Of a stretch of 64,000 bases of DNA, positions 17,637 to 25,655 are shown piece after piece. Both the position numbers and the translations under genes were made by a program. Source of the stretch: an uncultured Pelagibacteraceae bacterium. GTDB taxonomy: Bacteria > Pseudomonadota > Alphaproteobacteria > Pelagibacterales > Pelagibacteraceae. The first letter of the stretch is position 1; each line of letters begins with the position of its first letter. The notes beneath the pieces were generated by a model. It saw only the letters and a program-made list of their open reading frames with translations. It ran no database searches and was not told where the DNA came from. The stretch spans positions 1 through 64,000 of the forward strand of contig CACHZG010000002.1 in the NCBI GenBank assembly GCA_902584365.1, given 5' to 3'.

Positions 17637-20298
17637 TTTATCAAAATCTCCATATAAAATTTTGCAACCTTCAGAAAGATTTGTAGCTAAGTCTATTATT
17701 AGTGATAAAGAAAAATATCAAATATTACCGCCACTAGTAAAGAAAATAAGAGATAAAGTTTCAGAGTGGAGAAAAAAAGGTTATCCAAATACGTCTAAAG
17801 TAACAAAAGCTTTAATAAATTGGTGGTTTAATACCAATCATGAAAACTTTAGGTATTATTTTGCTCAACGAGAGGCAGTAGAAACTATTATATTTTTGTA
17901 TGAAGCTGATAAAACAAGAAATAAAGAAGATTTATTAAAAAAATATAATTCTTATCCTGAGGTAAAATTAAAGCATTTTTCAGAGGAGTGGCTAAGACTT
18001 GTTACAAAGATGGCAACAGGAAGTGGAAAAACAAAAGTCATGTCTTTGTTAATTGTATGGTCCTTTTTTAAAAAGATTTACGACAAAGATGATGAGTACG
18101 GATCAAACTTTTTAATTATAGCTCCAAATATCATCGTTTTAGATAGACTTAAGGACGATTTTGAGAATTTATCTATTTTTAGAAACGATCCTTGTTTACC
18201 GGATGACGGATATGAAAATTATAATTGGAGAATGGATTTTTTAAATAGTTTTGAAGTTCACATACAAAAACAGTTAAATTTAAATAAAAAAGATTCAAAT
18301 ATTTTTTTGACTAATATTCAACAAATTTATTCAAGTAGAGAAAGCAATGTATCATTAGAAAATGAGAATAAAACTGAATTTTTTTATGGTAAAAAAGTTG
18401 ATAGTGAACTTCATAGACAAGTAGATGTTCTAAAAATTATAAAACAAATAGACAATATAGTAATACTTAATGATGAAGCTCATCATATCAATGATGAATT
18501 TCAGGCATGGAATAAAACTATAATTGATATACATAACAATCTTTCATTAAGAGAAAAAAAAATAATTTTACAATTAGATTTTACCGCTACCCCTAAGCAC
18601 AGGGACTCTTCTATTTTTGTTCAGACTGTTTCTGATTATCCTTTAACCGAAGCTATACACCAAAACATTGTTAAAAATATTGAAGTACCTGATAAAAATT
18701 CAAGAGATAAATCATTAAAAGAAATTGACTCAATTAAATTTACAGAAAAATGGAGAAATTTTATTGATCTGGGATATCAAAAATGGAAAGAAAGTTTTAA
18801 ATTTCATAAAAAATTTGGAAACAAAAAGTCAATTTTTTTTATTATGACAGATGATACAAAAAATTGTGATGAAACTGCCAGATTTATTGAGAATAATTAT
18901 GAAGATCTACGTGGAAGAGTATTAGTTATTCACACAAAAAATAATGGAGAATTTTTTGAAAAAACTTCTGATTTAAAGTCATCGAAATCATTAGATGAAT
19001 TACAAAAATTAAGAATTAATGCAAATTCAATAGACAGTAATGAAAACCCCTATTTAGCTGTAGTGTCAGTATTGGTTTTGAAAGAAGGTTGGGATGTAAA
19101 TAATGTGACAACAGTTGTTGGGTTGAGACCTTTTTTAAAACCTAAAATTCTACCTGAGCAAACATTGGGAAGAGGTTTAAGAAAAATGTACAGAGATAAA
19201 AATTTGCAAGAAAGATTAACGGTTATAGGAACACCAAATTTTATGGAATTTGCTAGTGAGCTACAAAAAGAGGGTGTTAAAATTAAAGAAATTAACACAG
19301 AGGAGGATAATGATAATAATTTCTTTATTACCTCTGAGTTAAGAAAGAATTTAAATGAGGTAAAAGAGTTTGATATAGAGTTTCCAAACTTAATTGAAAA
19401 AATTTTTAATGATGAGGAAAATATAAAAAAACTAGACCCAAGTAAATTTAATTTTAAGGTTATTAACTATAATAAAATAATAGAAATTAAAAAAGAAAAA
19501 GTAATATTTGAGTACTCTGTAAGCAAAGAAATAAGTAGTGAAATAGATTTTGAAAAGAGCTTTGCAGTAGATATTTATAATATGCTTGCAGCATTAGCTA
19601 AAGAAGTAATGTTTATTTTAAAGATTAAAAAAGGTTTAGGTTTTGCAATAATATGTGAAAAACTCAAAATTTTTATAGAAGAGTATTTATGGGGAAAAAG
19701 AATAGAATTTGATACTGATTTAACTAAAGCAAATCTATGTTTAATAGAAACTAGAAGAACAATAATAGAGACGATGGTCAACGAATTAAAAAGAGTGATG
19801 AAAAATCAAAAAAGTGAAACGATCATTTCAAAAATTAATAAATTTTCTGACGATAAAGATCCAAAAGTAAAAAATTTTGAGAAAGCAATATATTTTGAAC
19901 CAAAAAAAAGTGTTTATACTAAACATTTTTTTGCAAATGAATTTGAATTAGACGTAAATATTTATTTAGAAAATATGCCAGATGTAAAATCATGTATAAA
20001 AAATGATGGATATATAAAAATTCCATATATTAATAATCAGGGAATATATTCTCAATATATACCTGATTTTTTTGTAAAATTAAAAGATGATAAAGTTTGT
20101 ATTGTTGAGACCAAAGGAAGAGAGGATCTTGATGATATAATAAAAAAAACAGCACTTGAAAAAAGGATTGAAGATATTAATAAAAAAAATGACAAATCAA
20201 TATATACATCACTGTATGTTAAATATGATAAATTTAAAAATTTATCTAACAAACCATCTACCTTTGAAAATTTTTATGAGTTATTTAAAGATTTGTAG
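17629..20298 (+). CDS. res: Type III restriction endonuclease subunit
   Basis: An 889-aa SF2 ATP-dependent translocase-nuclease that works with Mod. Walker A ATGSGKT is at 129-135, the DEAH box at 282-285, motif III as DFTATP near residue 321, and motif VI as LGRGLRK near residue 515. The C terminus holds a PD-(D/E)xK nuclease: PD at 812-813 and ETK at 827-829 in YIPDFF...IVETKGRED. All functional motifs are present, so the system is predicted to be active. The DEAHH form matches type III Res proteins. It overlaps mod by 8 bp and is followed by the right-hand repeats of the module. Confidence 0.92.
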   Translation: MTDLSKSPYKILQPSERFVAKSIISDKEKYQILPPLVKKIRDKVSEWRKKGYPNTSKVTKALINWWFNTNHENFRYYFAQREAVETIIFLYEADKTRNKEDLLKKYNSYPEVKLKHFSEEWLRLVTKMATGSGKTKVMSLLIVWSFFKKIYDKDDEYGSNFLIIAPNIIVLDRLKDDFENLSIFRNDPCLPDDGYENYNWRMDFLNSFEVHIQKQLNLNKKDSNIFLTNIQQIYSSRESNVSLENENKTEFFYGKKVDSELHRQVDVLKIIKQIDNIVILNDEAHHINDEFQAWNKTIIDIHNNLSLREKKIILQLDFTATPKHRDSSIFVQTVSDYPLTEAIHQNIVKNIEVPDKNSRDKSLKEIDSIKFTEKWRNFIDLGYQKWKESFKFHKKFGNKKSIFFIMTDDTKNCDETARFIENNYEDLRGRVLVIHTKNNGEFFEKTSDLKSSKSLDELQKLRINANSIDSNENPYLAVVSVLVLKEGWDVNNVTTVVGLRPFLKPKILPEQTLGRGLRKMYRDKNLQERLTVIGTPNFMEFASELQKEGVKIKEINTEEDNDNNFFITSELRKNLNEVKEFDIEFPNLIEKIFNDEENIKKLDPSKFNFKVINYNKIIEIKKEKVIFEYSVSKEISSEIDFEKSFAVDIYNMLAALAKEVMFILKIKKGLGFAIICEKLKIFIEEYLWGKRIEFDTDLTKANLCLIETRRTIIETMVNELKRVMKNQKSETIISKINKFSDDKDPKVKNFEKAIYFEPKKSVYTKHFFANEFELDVNIYLENMPDVKSCIKNDGYIKIPYINNQGIYSQYIPDFFVKLKDDKVCIVETKGREDLDDIIKKTALEKRIEDINKKNDKSIYTSLYVKYDKFKNLSNKPSTFENFYELFKDL

Positions 20299-20338
20299 GT
20301 TCTTATAAATATTATATCCTAAGGGATATTGAAGGATA

Positions 20339-20360
20339 ACTAGGATCTGACAAGGATCTG
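20339..20360. repeat. Right flanking pair of module 2 (ACTAGGATC type)
   Basis: ACTAGGATCTG at 20339 and ACAAGGATCTG at 20350, period 11, with a degenerate AGTAGATAAAA unit after them. It lies 103 bp before the intact tRNA-Leu and 41 bp after the res stop. Compare the pair at 15352. Confidence 0.72.
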
Positions 20361-20394
20361 AGTAGATAAAATAAAAAAAATTTATTTATTAGAC

Positions 20395-20422
20395 TTGTTC
20401 AATTATAAATATTAGCATAAAT
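20395..20422 (+). promoter_or_regulatory. Candidate replacement promoter for tRNA-Leu
   Basis: TTGTTC at 20395-20400 and ATAAAT at 20417-20422, with a 16-bp spacer, lie between the module 2 end repeat and the intact tRNA-Leu. A similar CTTGTG/TATAAT stretch sits before the middle tRNA copy. Because the gene's native upstream region was displaced to the left end, each module must supply a promoter. The boxes are weak and TATAAA at 20404 is an alternative -10. Confidence 0.4.
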
Positions 20423-20441
20423 AATCATGAAAATAACTCAT

Positions 20442-20527
20442 GCCCTCGTGGTGAAATTGGTAGACACAAAGGACTTAAAATCCTTGCCCTTTTGGGAGTG
20501 CCAGTTCGAGTCTGGCCGAGGGCACCA
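20442..20527 (+). tRNA. tRNA-Leu (anticodon UAA)
   Basis: An 86-nt class II tRNA. The acceptor GCCCTCG pairs with CGAGGGC, followed by A and an encoded CCA. The anticodon loop is cttaaaa with TAA; a long variable arm and a GTTCGAG T-loop region are present. It is the only complete copy of three and is rebuilt from module-derived 5' sequence joined to the original 3' half. nadK starts 5 bp downstream. Confidence 0.95.
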
Positions 20528-20532
20528 AATAA

Positions 20533-21306
20533 ATGAAAAAAATTAAAATAATTTCAGATAAAAATTTAAAATCCTTGAAAATAAAAAGTATTTTAAAAAA
20601 AAAGATAAGTTCCAATGATTTAAAAATAAAAAAAAATATTGTTATAGTTATTGGTGGTGATGGTTTTATGCTTCATACACTCAAAAAAAATATCAGAAAA
20701 AATTATGTTTTTTACGGATTGAATTCTGGAAACTACGGGTTTCTTATGAATAAATTCTCTCCTAAAAATTTTTTAAAAAATTTATTAAAATCTAAAATGA
20801 TAACAATTTCCCCTTTAGAAATGACAACTAAAAGTAAAAATAATGAGATCAAAAAGAATTTAGCAATTAATGAGGTTTCAATACTACGTCAAAGCAGACA
20901 AGCTGCGTATTTATCAATTAAAAATGGATCGAGATATATAATTAAAAGATTGATTTCAGACGGAGTGTTAGTTTCAACGCCAGCTGGTAGTACTGCTTAT
21001 AATTTATCAGTGCACGGTCCAATACTTAATTTAAACTCAAAAAAAATATCTGTATCACCAATTAGTCCTTTTAGACCTAGAAGATGGAAAGGAAAAATTT
21101 TTAATGATAAAACAAAAATTTTAATAAGAAATTTAAACATCAAAAAAAGACCAATAAGTGCTGTCGCAGATAATAGTGAAGTAAGAAACGTAACAAGTAT
21201 AGTCATAAAAACTAATAAAAAAATTAAGTTTAATTTGCTTTACGACAAAAACCAAAGCCTACAAAAAAAAATCAAATTAGAACAATTAAGAAAAGAAACT
21301 TATTAG
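20533..21306 (+). CDS. nadK: NAD kinase
   Basis: ATP-NAD kinase that makes NADP+ (257 aa). It has the GGDG motif at residues 41-44 followed by FMLHTL, NSGNYGFLM, NEVSILRQ, and STPAGSTAYNLSVHGPI, the NAD-binding core of the family, with the C-terminal SPFRPRRWKG segment. The N-terminal domain is short and Lys-rich. The start lies 5 bp after the tRNA-Leu CCA, so it is probably expressed from the same transcript. It marks the undisturbed chromosome on the right side of the cassette array. Confidence 0.93.
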   Translation: MKKIKIISDKNLKSLKIKSILKKKISSNDLKIKKNIVIVIGGDGFMLHTLKKNIRKNYVFYGLNSGNYGFLMNKFSPKNFLKNLLKSKMITISPLEMTTKSKNNEIKKNLAINEVSILRQSRQAAYLSIKNGSRYIIKRLISDGVLVSTPAGSTAYNLSVHGPILNLNSKKISVSPISPFRPRRWKGKIFNDKTKILIRNLNIKKRPISAVADNSEVRNVTSIVIKTNKKIKFNLLYDKNQSLQKKIKLEQLRKETY

Positions 21307-21308
21307 AC

Positions 21309-21384
21309 TGGTGCCCTCACACGGACTCGAACCGCGAACCTACTGATTACAAATCAGTTGCTCTACCAATTGAGCTATGAGGGC
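21309..21384 (-). tRNA. tRNA-Thr (anticodon UGU)
   Basis: 76 nt on the minus strand. The acceptor GCCCTCA pairs with TGAGGGC, followed by A and an encoded CCA. The anticodon loop is tttgtaa, reading TGT. The D-loop (agctcaattggtagagc) and T-arm (ggttcgagtcc) are canonical. It is convergent with nadK at 2 bp and downstream of rlmB on the same strand. Confidence 0.95.
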
Positions 21385-21431
21385 GTAAGCTTTATTTAAA
21401 ATAAATTTTACAAAAAAACAATATAATTAAA

Positions 21432-22175
21432 TTAATTAATTTGATTTTTAATAAAATGACATACTATTGATACAGAATTAGATATATTTAAGCTCTCAAT
21501 TTTGTTACTAATTTTAATTTTAAACTTAAAATCAGCCTTAGATAGAGTTTTTTCTCTTATACCTTCACTTTCTGAGCCAAATATTAAAACGTTTTTACCT
21601 AACCAATTATGTTTAGTAAAATTTTTTTCAACCTTACTATCAAAAGCACTTACCCAAAAATTATTTTTTTTTAAAAAACTTAATGCAGTATTTAAATTTG
21701 AAACTTTAAAAATGTTAATATGTTCGATACTTCCGCTAGCGCTCTTGTAAAGTAATTTACTTCTAGATGGAAATGATCTTTCTTTTACGACCAACCCATT
21801 AAAATCAAAAGATGCAGCTGTCCTTATAATTGATCCTATATTTCTTGGATCCGTAACACCATCTAAAGCTATTAAATTTATATTGTTTTTTTTTTCGTTT
21901 TTAACAAAATCTTTTAAACTTAAACTTTCTAAGTCCTCTACCTCTGCCAAAACCCCTTGATGAACTATGTCCTGATTACCTGATAGATTATCTAATTCCT
22001 TCCTGGATCTATATAAAAGGCTTACATCCTTAAATAAGTTTTTGGGTTGATTATCTTTATTTATTATCTTTTTTGCATCTTCAGTGATAAAGACCTTAAT
22101 AACCTTTCTTCTAGGATTTTTAAGAGCTTCTTCAACTGTGTGTTTTCCAGCGATAAGAAATGCGTTTTTTTTCAT
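21432..22175 (-). CDS. rlmB: TrmH/SpoU family 23S rRNA (guanosine-2'-O-)-methyltransferase
   Basis: A 247-aa SPOUT methyltransferase. RlmB methylates G2251 in the P-loop of 23S rRNA. The N-terminal SpoU substrate-binding domain starts with AGKHTVEEAL. The catalytic knot contains LDGVTDPRNIGSIIRTAASF, FGSESEGIREKTL and ESLNISNSVSI, the three family motifs. Length and N-terminal domain fit RlmB rather than TrmH (no TrmH C-terminal helix). In alphaproteobacteria an rlmB-like gene commonly precedes the tRNA-Tyr/tuf cluster, as here. The exact target guanosine is inferred from family position. Confidence 0.87.
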   Translation of the reverse strand: MKKNAFLIAGKHTVEEALKNPRRKVIKVFITEDAKKIINKDNQPKNLFKDVSLLYRSRKELDNLSGNQDIVHQGVLAEVEDLESLSLKDFVKNEKKNNINLIALDGVTDPRNIGSIIRTAASFDFNGLVVKERSFPSRSKLLYKSASGSIEHINIFKVSNLNTALSFLKKNNFWVSAFDSKVEKNFTKHNWLGKNVLIFGSESEGIREKTLSKADFKFKIKISNKIESLNISNSVSIVCHFIKNQIN

Positions 22176-22227
22176 AATTTTGACTAAAATAGACTAATAA
22201 TTAGCATATAATAGAGCAAAATCATTA

Positions 22228-22255
22228 TTGCATTTATTTAATAATGTCTTATAAA
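22228..22255 (+). promoter_or_regulatory. Predicted promoter of the tRNA-Tyr/tRNA-Gly/tuf operon
   Basis: TTGCAT at 22228-22233 and TATAAA at 22250-22255 with a 16-bp spacer, about 58 bp upstream of tRNA-Tyr. The spacer length and -10 match the rpsD and rpsM promoters. It would drive tRNA-Tyr, tRNA-Gly, tuf, tRNA-Trp and perhaps the genes beyond. Confidence 0.65.
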
Positions 22256-22282
22256 ACCCTTGTTGTTAAATACTTTTTAAGT

Positions 22283-22297
22283 TAGGGGGTATCCCTA
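22283..22297. promoter_or_regulatory. Inverted repeat TAGGG/CCCTA in the tRNA-Tyr leader
   Basis: TAGGGGGTATCCCTA can form a 5-bp stem with a GGTAT loop. It lies between the predicted -10 and the tRNA-Tyr 5' end. It may be a processing signal or a discriminator-region feature, but no T-tract follows, so it is not an intrinsic terminator. Confidence 0.35.
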
Positions 22298-22312
22298 ATA
22301 AGACAATAAAAA

Positions 22313-22398
22313 GGAGGGGTACCAAAGCGGTCAAATGGGGCGGGCTGTAAACCCGTTGACTTCGGTCTTCGAAAGTTCGAATCTTTCCCCCTCCACCA
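22313..22398 (+). tRNA. tRNA-Tyr (anticodon GUA)
   Basis: An 86-nt class II tRNA with acceptor GGAGGGG/CCCCTCC, anticodon loop ctgtaaa (GTA), a long variable arm (ttgacttcggtcttc) and encoded CCA. First RNA of the tRNA-tuf operon. Confidence 0.95.
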
Positions 22399-22438
22399 GA
22401 CTTAAAAAAACAACACGAGCGAGATAAGTTTGGATTTT

Positions 22439-22512
22439 GCGGGTGTAGTTCAATGGTAGAACGCTAGCCTTCCAAGCTGGATGTAAGGGTTCGATTCCCT
22501 TTACCCGCTCCA
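22439..22512 (+). tRNA. tRNA-Gly (anticodon UCC)
   Basis: 74 nt with acceptor GCGGGTG/TACCCGC, anticodon loop cttccaa (TCC), T-arm with GGTTCGATTCC and encoded CCA. It lies 40 bp after tRNA-Tyr and 24 bp before tuf. Confidence 0.95.
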
Positions 22513-22536
22513 AAACTAAAAAGAAAAGGAAAAAAA

Positions 22537-23727
22537 ATGTCGAAGGAAAAATTTAATAGAAGTAAACCGCATTGTAATATTGGTACAATCGGACACGTAG
22601 ACCATGGTAAAACAACTTTAACTGCAGCTATCACAAAGGTTTTGGCTGAAGCAGGAGGTGCAAAATTTGTTGCTTATGATCAAATTGACAAAGCACCTGA
22701 GGAAAAAGAGAGAGGAATAACAATTTCAACTGCACACGTTGAATATGAAACTGGAAAAAGGCATTATGCACACGTTGACTGTCCAGGACACGCCGACTAT
22801 GTAAAAAATATGATCACTGGTGCTGCTCAAATGGATGGTGCGATACTAGTAGTCAATGCTGCAGACGGACCTATGCCTCAAACTAGAGAGCATATACTTC
22901 TTGCTCGTCAAGTGGGTGTACCTGCAATTGTTGTATTTTTAAATAAGATTGATACCGTTAAAGATAAAGAGCTTGTTGATCTAGTAGAAGAAGAAATAAG
23001 AGAACTTCTTACATCTTATAAATTCCCTGGAGATAAAATTCCTATTATTAAAGGATCAGCTTTAAATGCCGTTGAAGGAAAAGATGAAGCAACAGGAAAA
23101 AATGCGATAATGGAATTGATGAAAGCTGTTGATGAAACAATTCCGCAACCGGACAGACCAAAAGATAAACCGTTCCTAATGCCAGTCGAAGATGTTTTTT
23201 CAATTTCTGGAAGAGGAACAGTTGTAACTGGAAGAGTTGAGCAAGGTGTCATTAAAGTTGGAGAAGAAATAGAAATCGTAGGTATAAGAGACACAAAAAA
23301 GTCTGTCTGTACAGGTGTTGAGATGTTTAGAAAACTCTTAGACAGCGGTGAAGCCGGTGATAACATTGGTGCGTTGCTTAGAGGTGTTGAGAGAACTGAT
23401 GTGGAGAGAGGTCAAGTATTATCAAAACCTGGCTCGGTAACACCGCACACGGAATTTGAGTGTCAAGCTTATGTCCTTAAAAAAGAAGAAGGTGGAAGAC
23501 ACACTCCGTTCTTTACAAAATATAGACCTCAATTTTATTTTAGAACAACAGATGTAACTGGTGAAGTGACGTTGCCTTCAGGCACAGAAATGGTAATGCC
23601 TGGAGATGATGCAAAATTTACAGTTAAATTAATAACTCCAATAGCAATGAATGAAAAATTAAACTTTGCTATCAGAGAAGGCGGTAAAACTGTAGGAGCT
23701 GGTGTTGTTACGAAAATTATAAAATAA
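22537..23727 (+). CDS. tuf: Elongation factor Tu
   Basis: The GTPase that delivers aminoacyl-tRNA to the ribosome (396 aa). G-domain motifs: GHVDHGKT at 19-26, switch [20 protein letters not shown] and NKID. Domains 2 and 3 follow ([24 protein letters not shown]). AAAGGAAAAAA before ATG 22537 serves as the ribosome-binding region. It lies between tRNA-Gly and tRNA-Trp, as in the tRNA-tufB operons of many proteobacteria. No second copy is present between fusA and rpsJ, where one often occurs. Confidence 0.99.
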   Translation: MSKEKFNRSKPHCNIGTIGHVDHGKTTLTAAITKVLAEAGGAKFVAYDQIDKAPEEKERGITISTAHVEYETGKRHYAHVDCPGHADYVKNMITGAAQMDGAILVVNAADGPMPQTREHILLARQVGVPAIVVFLNKIDTVKDKELVDLVEEEIRELLTSYKFPGDKIPIIKGSALNAVEGKDEATGKNAIMELMKAVDETIPQPDRPKDKPFLMPVEDVFSISGRGTVVTGRVEQGVIKVGEEIEIVGIRDTKKSVCTGVEMFRKLLDSGEAGDNIGALLRGVERTDVERGQVLSKPGSVTPHTEFECQAYVLKKEEGGRHTPFFTKYRPQFYFRTTDVTGEVTLPSGTEMVMPGDDAKFTVKLITPIAMNEKLNFAIREGGKTVGAGVVTKIIK

Positions 23728-23732
23728 CTACT

Positions 23733-23808
23733 AGGAGCGTAGCTCAATTGGTAGAGCGCCGGTCTCCAAAACCGGAGGCTGTGGGTTCGAGTCCCTCCGC
23801 TCCTGCCA
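23733..23808 (+). tRNA. tRNA-Trp (anticodon CCA)
   Basis: 76 nt with acceptor AGGAGCG/CGCTCCT, anticodon loop ctccaaa (CCA), D-arm agctcaattggtagagc, T-arm gggttcgagtccc, and encoded CCA. It starts 5 bp after the tuf stop and precedes secE by 19 bp, so release from the message needs tRNA processing. Confidence 0.95.
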
Positions 23809-23827
23809 AAGAAAATAATAAAATAAA

Positions 23828-24019
23828 ATGAAAAATCCTTTAAAATTTATTCAGGAAGTAAAGCAAGAGGCTTTCAGAATTACCTGGCCAACAAAAAAAG
23901 ATACATTTATGGGTGCCTTGATGGTTTTTGCTCTTTCTTCAATAGCTGCAATATTTTTTTTATTACTGGATCAAATATTAAGGTTTCTTCTTAATTTTAT
24001 TTTATCAATAAATTTTTAA
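23828..24019 (+). CDS. secE: Preprotein translocase subunit SecE
   Basis: The 63-aa minimal SecE of the SecYEG channel. The amphipathic segment KFIQEVKQEAFRITWPTKKD carries the conserved ...RITWPTKK signature, followed by a single hydrophobic helix at about residues 30-58. It is the short one-helix type and lacks the two extra N-terminal helices of E. coli SecE. It sits between tRNA-Trp and nusG in the conserved order. Confidence 0.95.
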   Translation: MKNPLKFIQEVKQEAFRITWPTKKDTFMGALMVFALSSIAAIFFLLLDQILRFLLNFILSINF

Positions 24020-24023
24020 AATT

Positions 24024-24548
24024 ATGAAATGGTATATAGTTCAAGCATACTCAGGTTTTGAAAAAAAGGTTGTAGAAGCTATAAAAGAAGAGCTAAAAAA
24101 ACACAAACTTGAACAAAATTTAGAACAAATACTTTTGCCAACTCATCAGGTAACCGAAGTAAAAAAAGGTAAGAGAACTAAAAGAGAAAAAAAATTTTTT
24201 CCAGGCTATATTCTTATTAAGATAGAACTTACAAAACAAATCTATCACTTAATTAAAAATCTTCAAAAAGTAAGTAGTTTTTTGGGATCAAAAGACAAAC
24301 CAGTAGCAATTTCTGATGATGAAATTAAAAGAATACTTGGTCAAGTTACAGAGACTGCAAGCCAACAAAAAAGTGGTCTAAATTTTGAAATAGGTGAAAA
24401 AGTTAAGGTCTGTGATGGTCCTTTTGCTTCTTTTAGTGGTTTAATCGAGGAAATTGATGAAGAAAAGTCTAGACTAAAAGTCTCAGTTTCTATATTTGGT
24501 AGACCTACACCGGTAGATTTAGAATTTAACCAAGTGGAGAAAAATTAA
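24024..24548 (+). CDS. nusG: Transcription termination/antitermination factor NusG
   Basis: 174 aa. The N-terminal NGN domain binds the RNA polymerase clamp ([25 protein letters not shown]), and the C-terminal KOW domain (about 120-174: [22 protein letters not shown]) contacts Rho or ribosomal S10. Four bp after secE and 1 bp before rplK. Confidence 0.98.
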   Translation: MKWYIVQAYSGFEKKVVEAIKEELKKHKLEQNLEQILLPTHQVTEVKKGKRTKREKKFFPGYILIKIELTKQIYHLIKNLQKVSSFLGSKDKPVAISDDEIKRILGQVTETASQQKSGLNFEIGEKVKVCDGPFASFSGLIEEIDEEKSRLKVSVSIFGRPTPVDLEFNQVEKN

Positions 24549-24549
24549 A

Positions 24550-24975
24550 ATGGCAAAAGAAATAACAGGATATGTAAAACTTCAAATTAAAGGAGGACAA
24601 GCTAATCCAGCACCACCTGTTGGACCAGCTCTTGGTCAAAGAGGAATTAATATAATGGAATTTTGTAAAGCTTTTAATGAAAAAACAAAAGCATTTATGG
24701 GCAAGCCAGTTCCTGTTGTAATAACGGTATACAAGGATAAAAAATTTGATTTCATTATCAAATCACCACCGGCGTCACATTTTATAAGAGAAGCAGCGAA
24801 ACTAAAAAGTGGATCTAAAGAGCCTGGTAGAGTAGTTGCTGGATCCATTACATTAAAACAAGCTGAAGAAATAGCTAAACAAAAAATGAAGGACTTGAAT
24901 GCATTTGATTTAAAAGAGGCTACAAAAATTATTTGTGGTTCCGCGAGGTCAATGGGAATTGAGGTTAAAGAATAA
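24550..24975 (+). CDS. rplK: 50S ribosomal protein L11
   Basis: 141 aa, the normal L11 length. It binds the GTPase-associated region of 23S rRNA. Motifs: the [27 protein letters not shown]-terminal domain and the C-terminal rRNA-binding part ending [11 protein letters not shown]. It overlaps rplA by 1 bp. Confidence 0.98.
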   Translation: MAKEITGYVKLQIKGGQANPAPPVGPALGQRGINIMEFCKAFNEKTKAFMGKPVPVVITVYKDKKFDFIIKSPPASHFIREAAKLKSGSKEPGRVVAGSITLKQAEEIAKQKMKDLNAFDLKEATKIICGSARSMGIEVKE

Positions 24976-25652
24976 TGAAACAAAGATCTAAAAGATATAA
25001 AAATTTAACTTCAAATAGAGAAAAAAACAAAAAACTAAATTTAAAAGAAATTATTAAAATAATTAAAGATAGTCCAAAAATAAAGTTCGACGAGTCAGTT
25101 GATATATCAATGCGAATAAATTTAAAACAATCTAAAGGAGGTGATTTTAACCTAAGAACGGTTGCAAAACTTCCTCATGGTTCTGGTAAAAAATTCAAAG
25201 TTGCTGTTTTATGTGAAGCTGATAAGATTTCTGAAGCAAAAAAAAGTGGAGCTGATGTAGTAGGTAATGATGACCTATTAGAAATAATTTCCTCAGGAAA
25301 ATTTAACTTTAATAAATTGATATGTACACCTTCAATGATGTCTAAAATTGGAAAGCATGGAAAAGTTTTAGGTCCAAAAGGATTAATGCCTAATCCTAAA
25401 CTTGGAACAGTAACGAATGATATAATCAAAACTGTTAATGACATCAAATCTGGTCTCATAGAATTAAAAAATGACAAAGATGGAAATATAGGTGCGTCTA
25501 TAGGAAGAAAATCCTATAGTTCGGAAAAAATAGAAGAAAATTACAAGTTTATTATTGATTTTATTAAAAAAGAAAAACCAGAAAATATTAAAGGTGAATT
25601 TATTAAAAGCATCTCACTTAGTTCAACAATGGGACTTTCTTATAGGAGTTAA
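24975..25652 (+). CDS. rplA: 50S ribosomal protein L1
   Basis: 225 aa. It forms the L1 stalk that moves deacylated tRNA out of the E site. Recognised by DESVDISMRINLKQSKGG, TPSMMSKIGKHGKVLGPKGLMPNPKLGT and the final MGLSYRS. In E. coli, L1 represses the L11 operon by binding its leader; no copy of such a site was identified here. It follows rplK without a gap. Confidence 0.98.
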   Translation: MKQRSKRYKNLTSNREKNKKLNLKEIIKIIKDSPKIKFDESVDISMRINLKQSKGGDFNLRTVAKLPHGSGKKFKVAVLCEADKISEAKKSGADVVGNDDLLEIISSGKFNFNKLICTPSMMSKIGKHGKVLGPKGLMPNPKLGTVTNDIIKTVNDIKSGLIELKNDKDGNIGASIGRKSYSSEKIEENYKFIIDFIKKEKPENIKGEFIKSISLSSTMGLSYRS

Positions 25653-25655
25653 TTT

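Larger units (their letters stand above)
15188..20441 (+). mobile_element. tRNA-Leu-borne cassette module 2 (type III restriction-modification)
   Basis: A 5.25-kb segment between the tRNA-Leu half-copy at 15188 and the intact tRNA-Leu at 20442. Order: tRNA fragment, period-10 repeats (15251), an ACTAGGATC pair (15352), mod and res (15426-20298), a second ACTAGGATC pair (20339), a promoter-like stretch, intact tRNA. The end design and spacing match module 1, but the repeat subtype differs, as expected for an independent insertion of a related element. The cargo is only the two restriction-modification genes; no recombinase is present. Confidence 0.75.
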
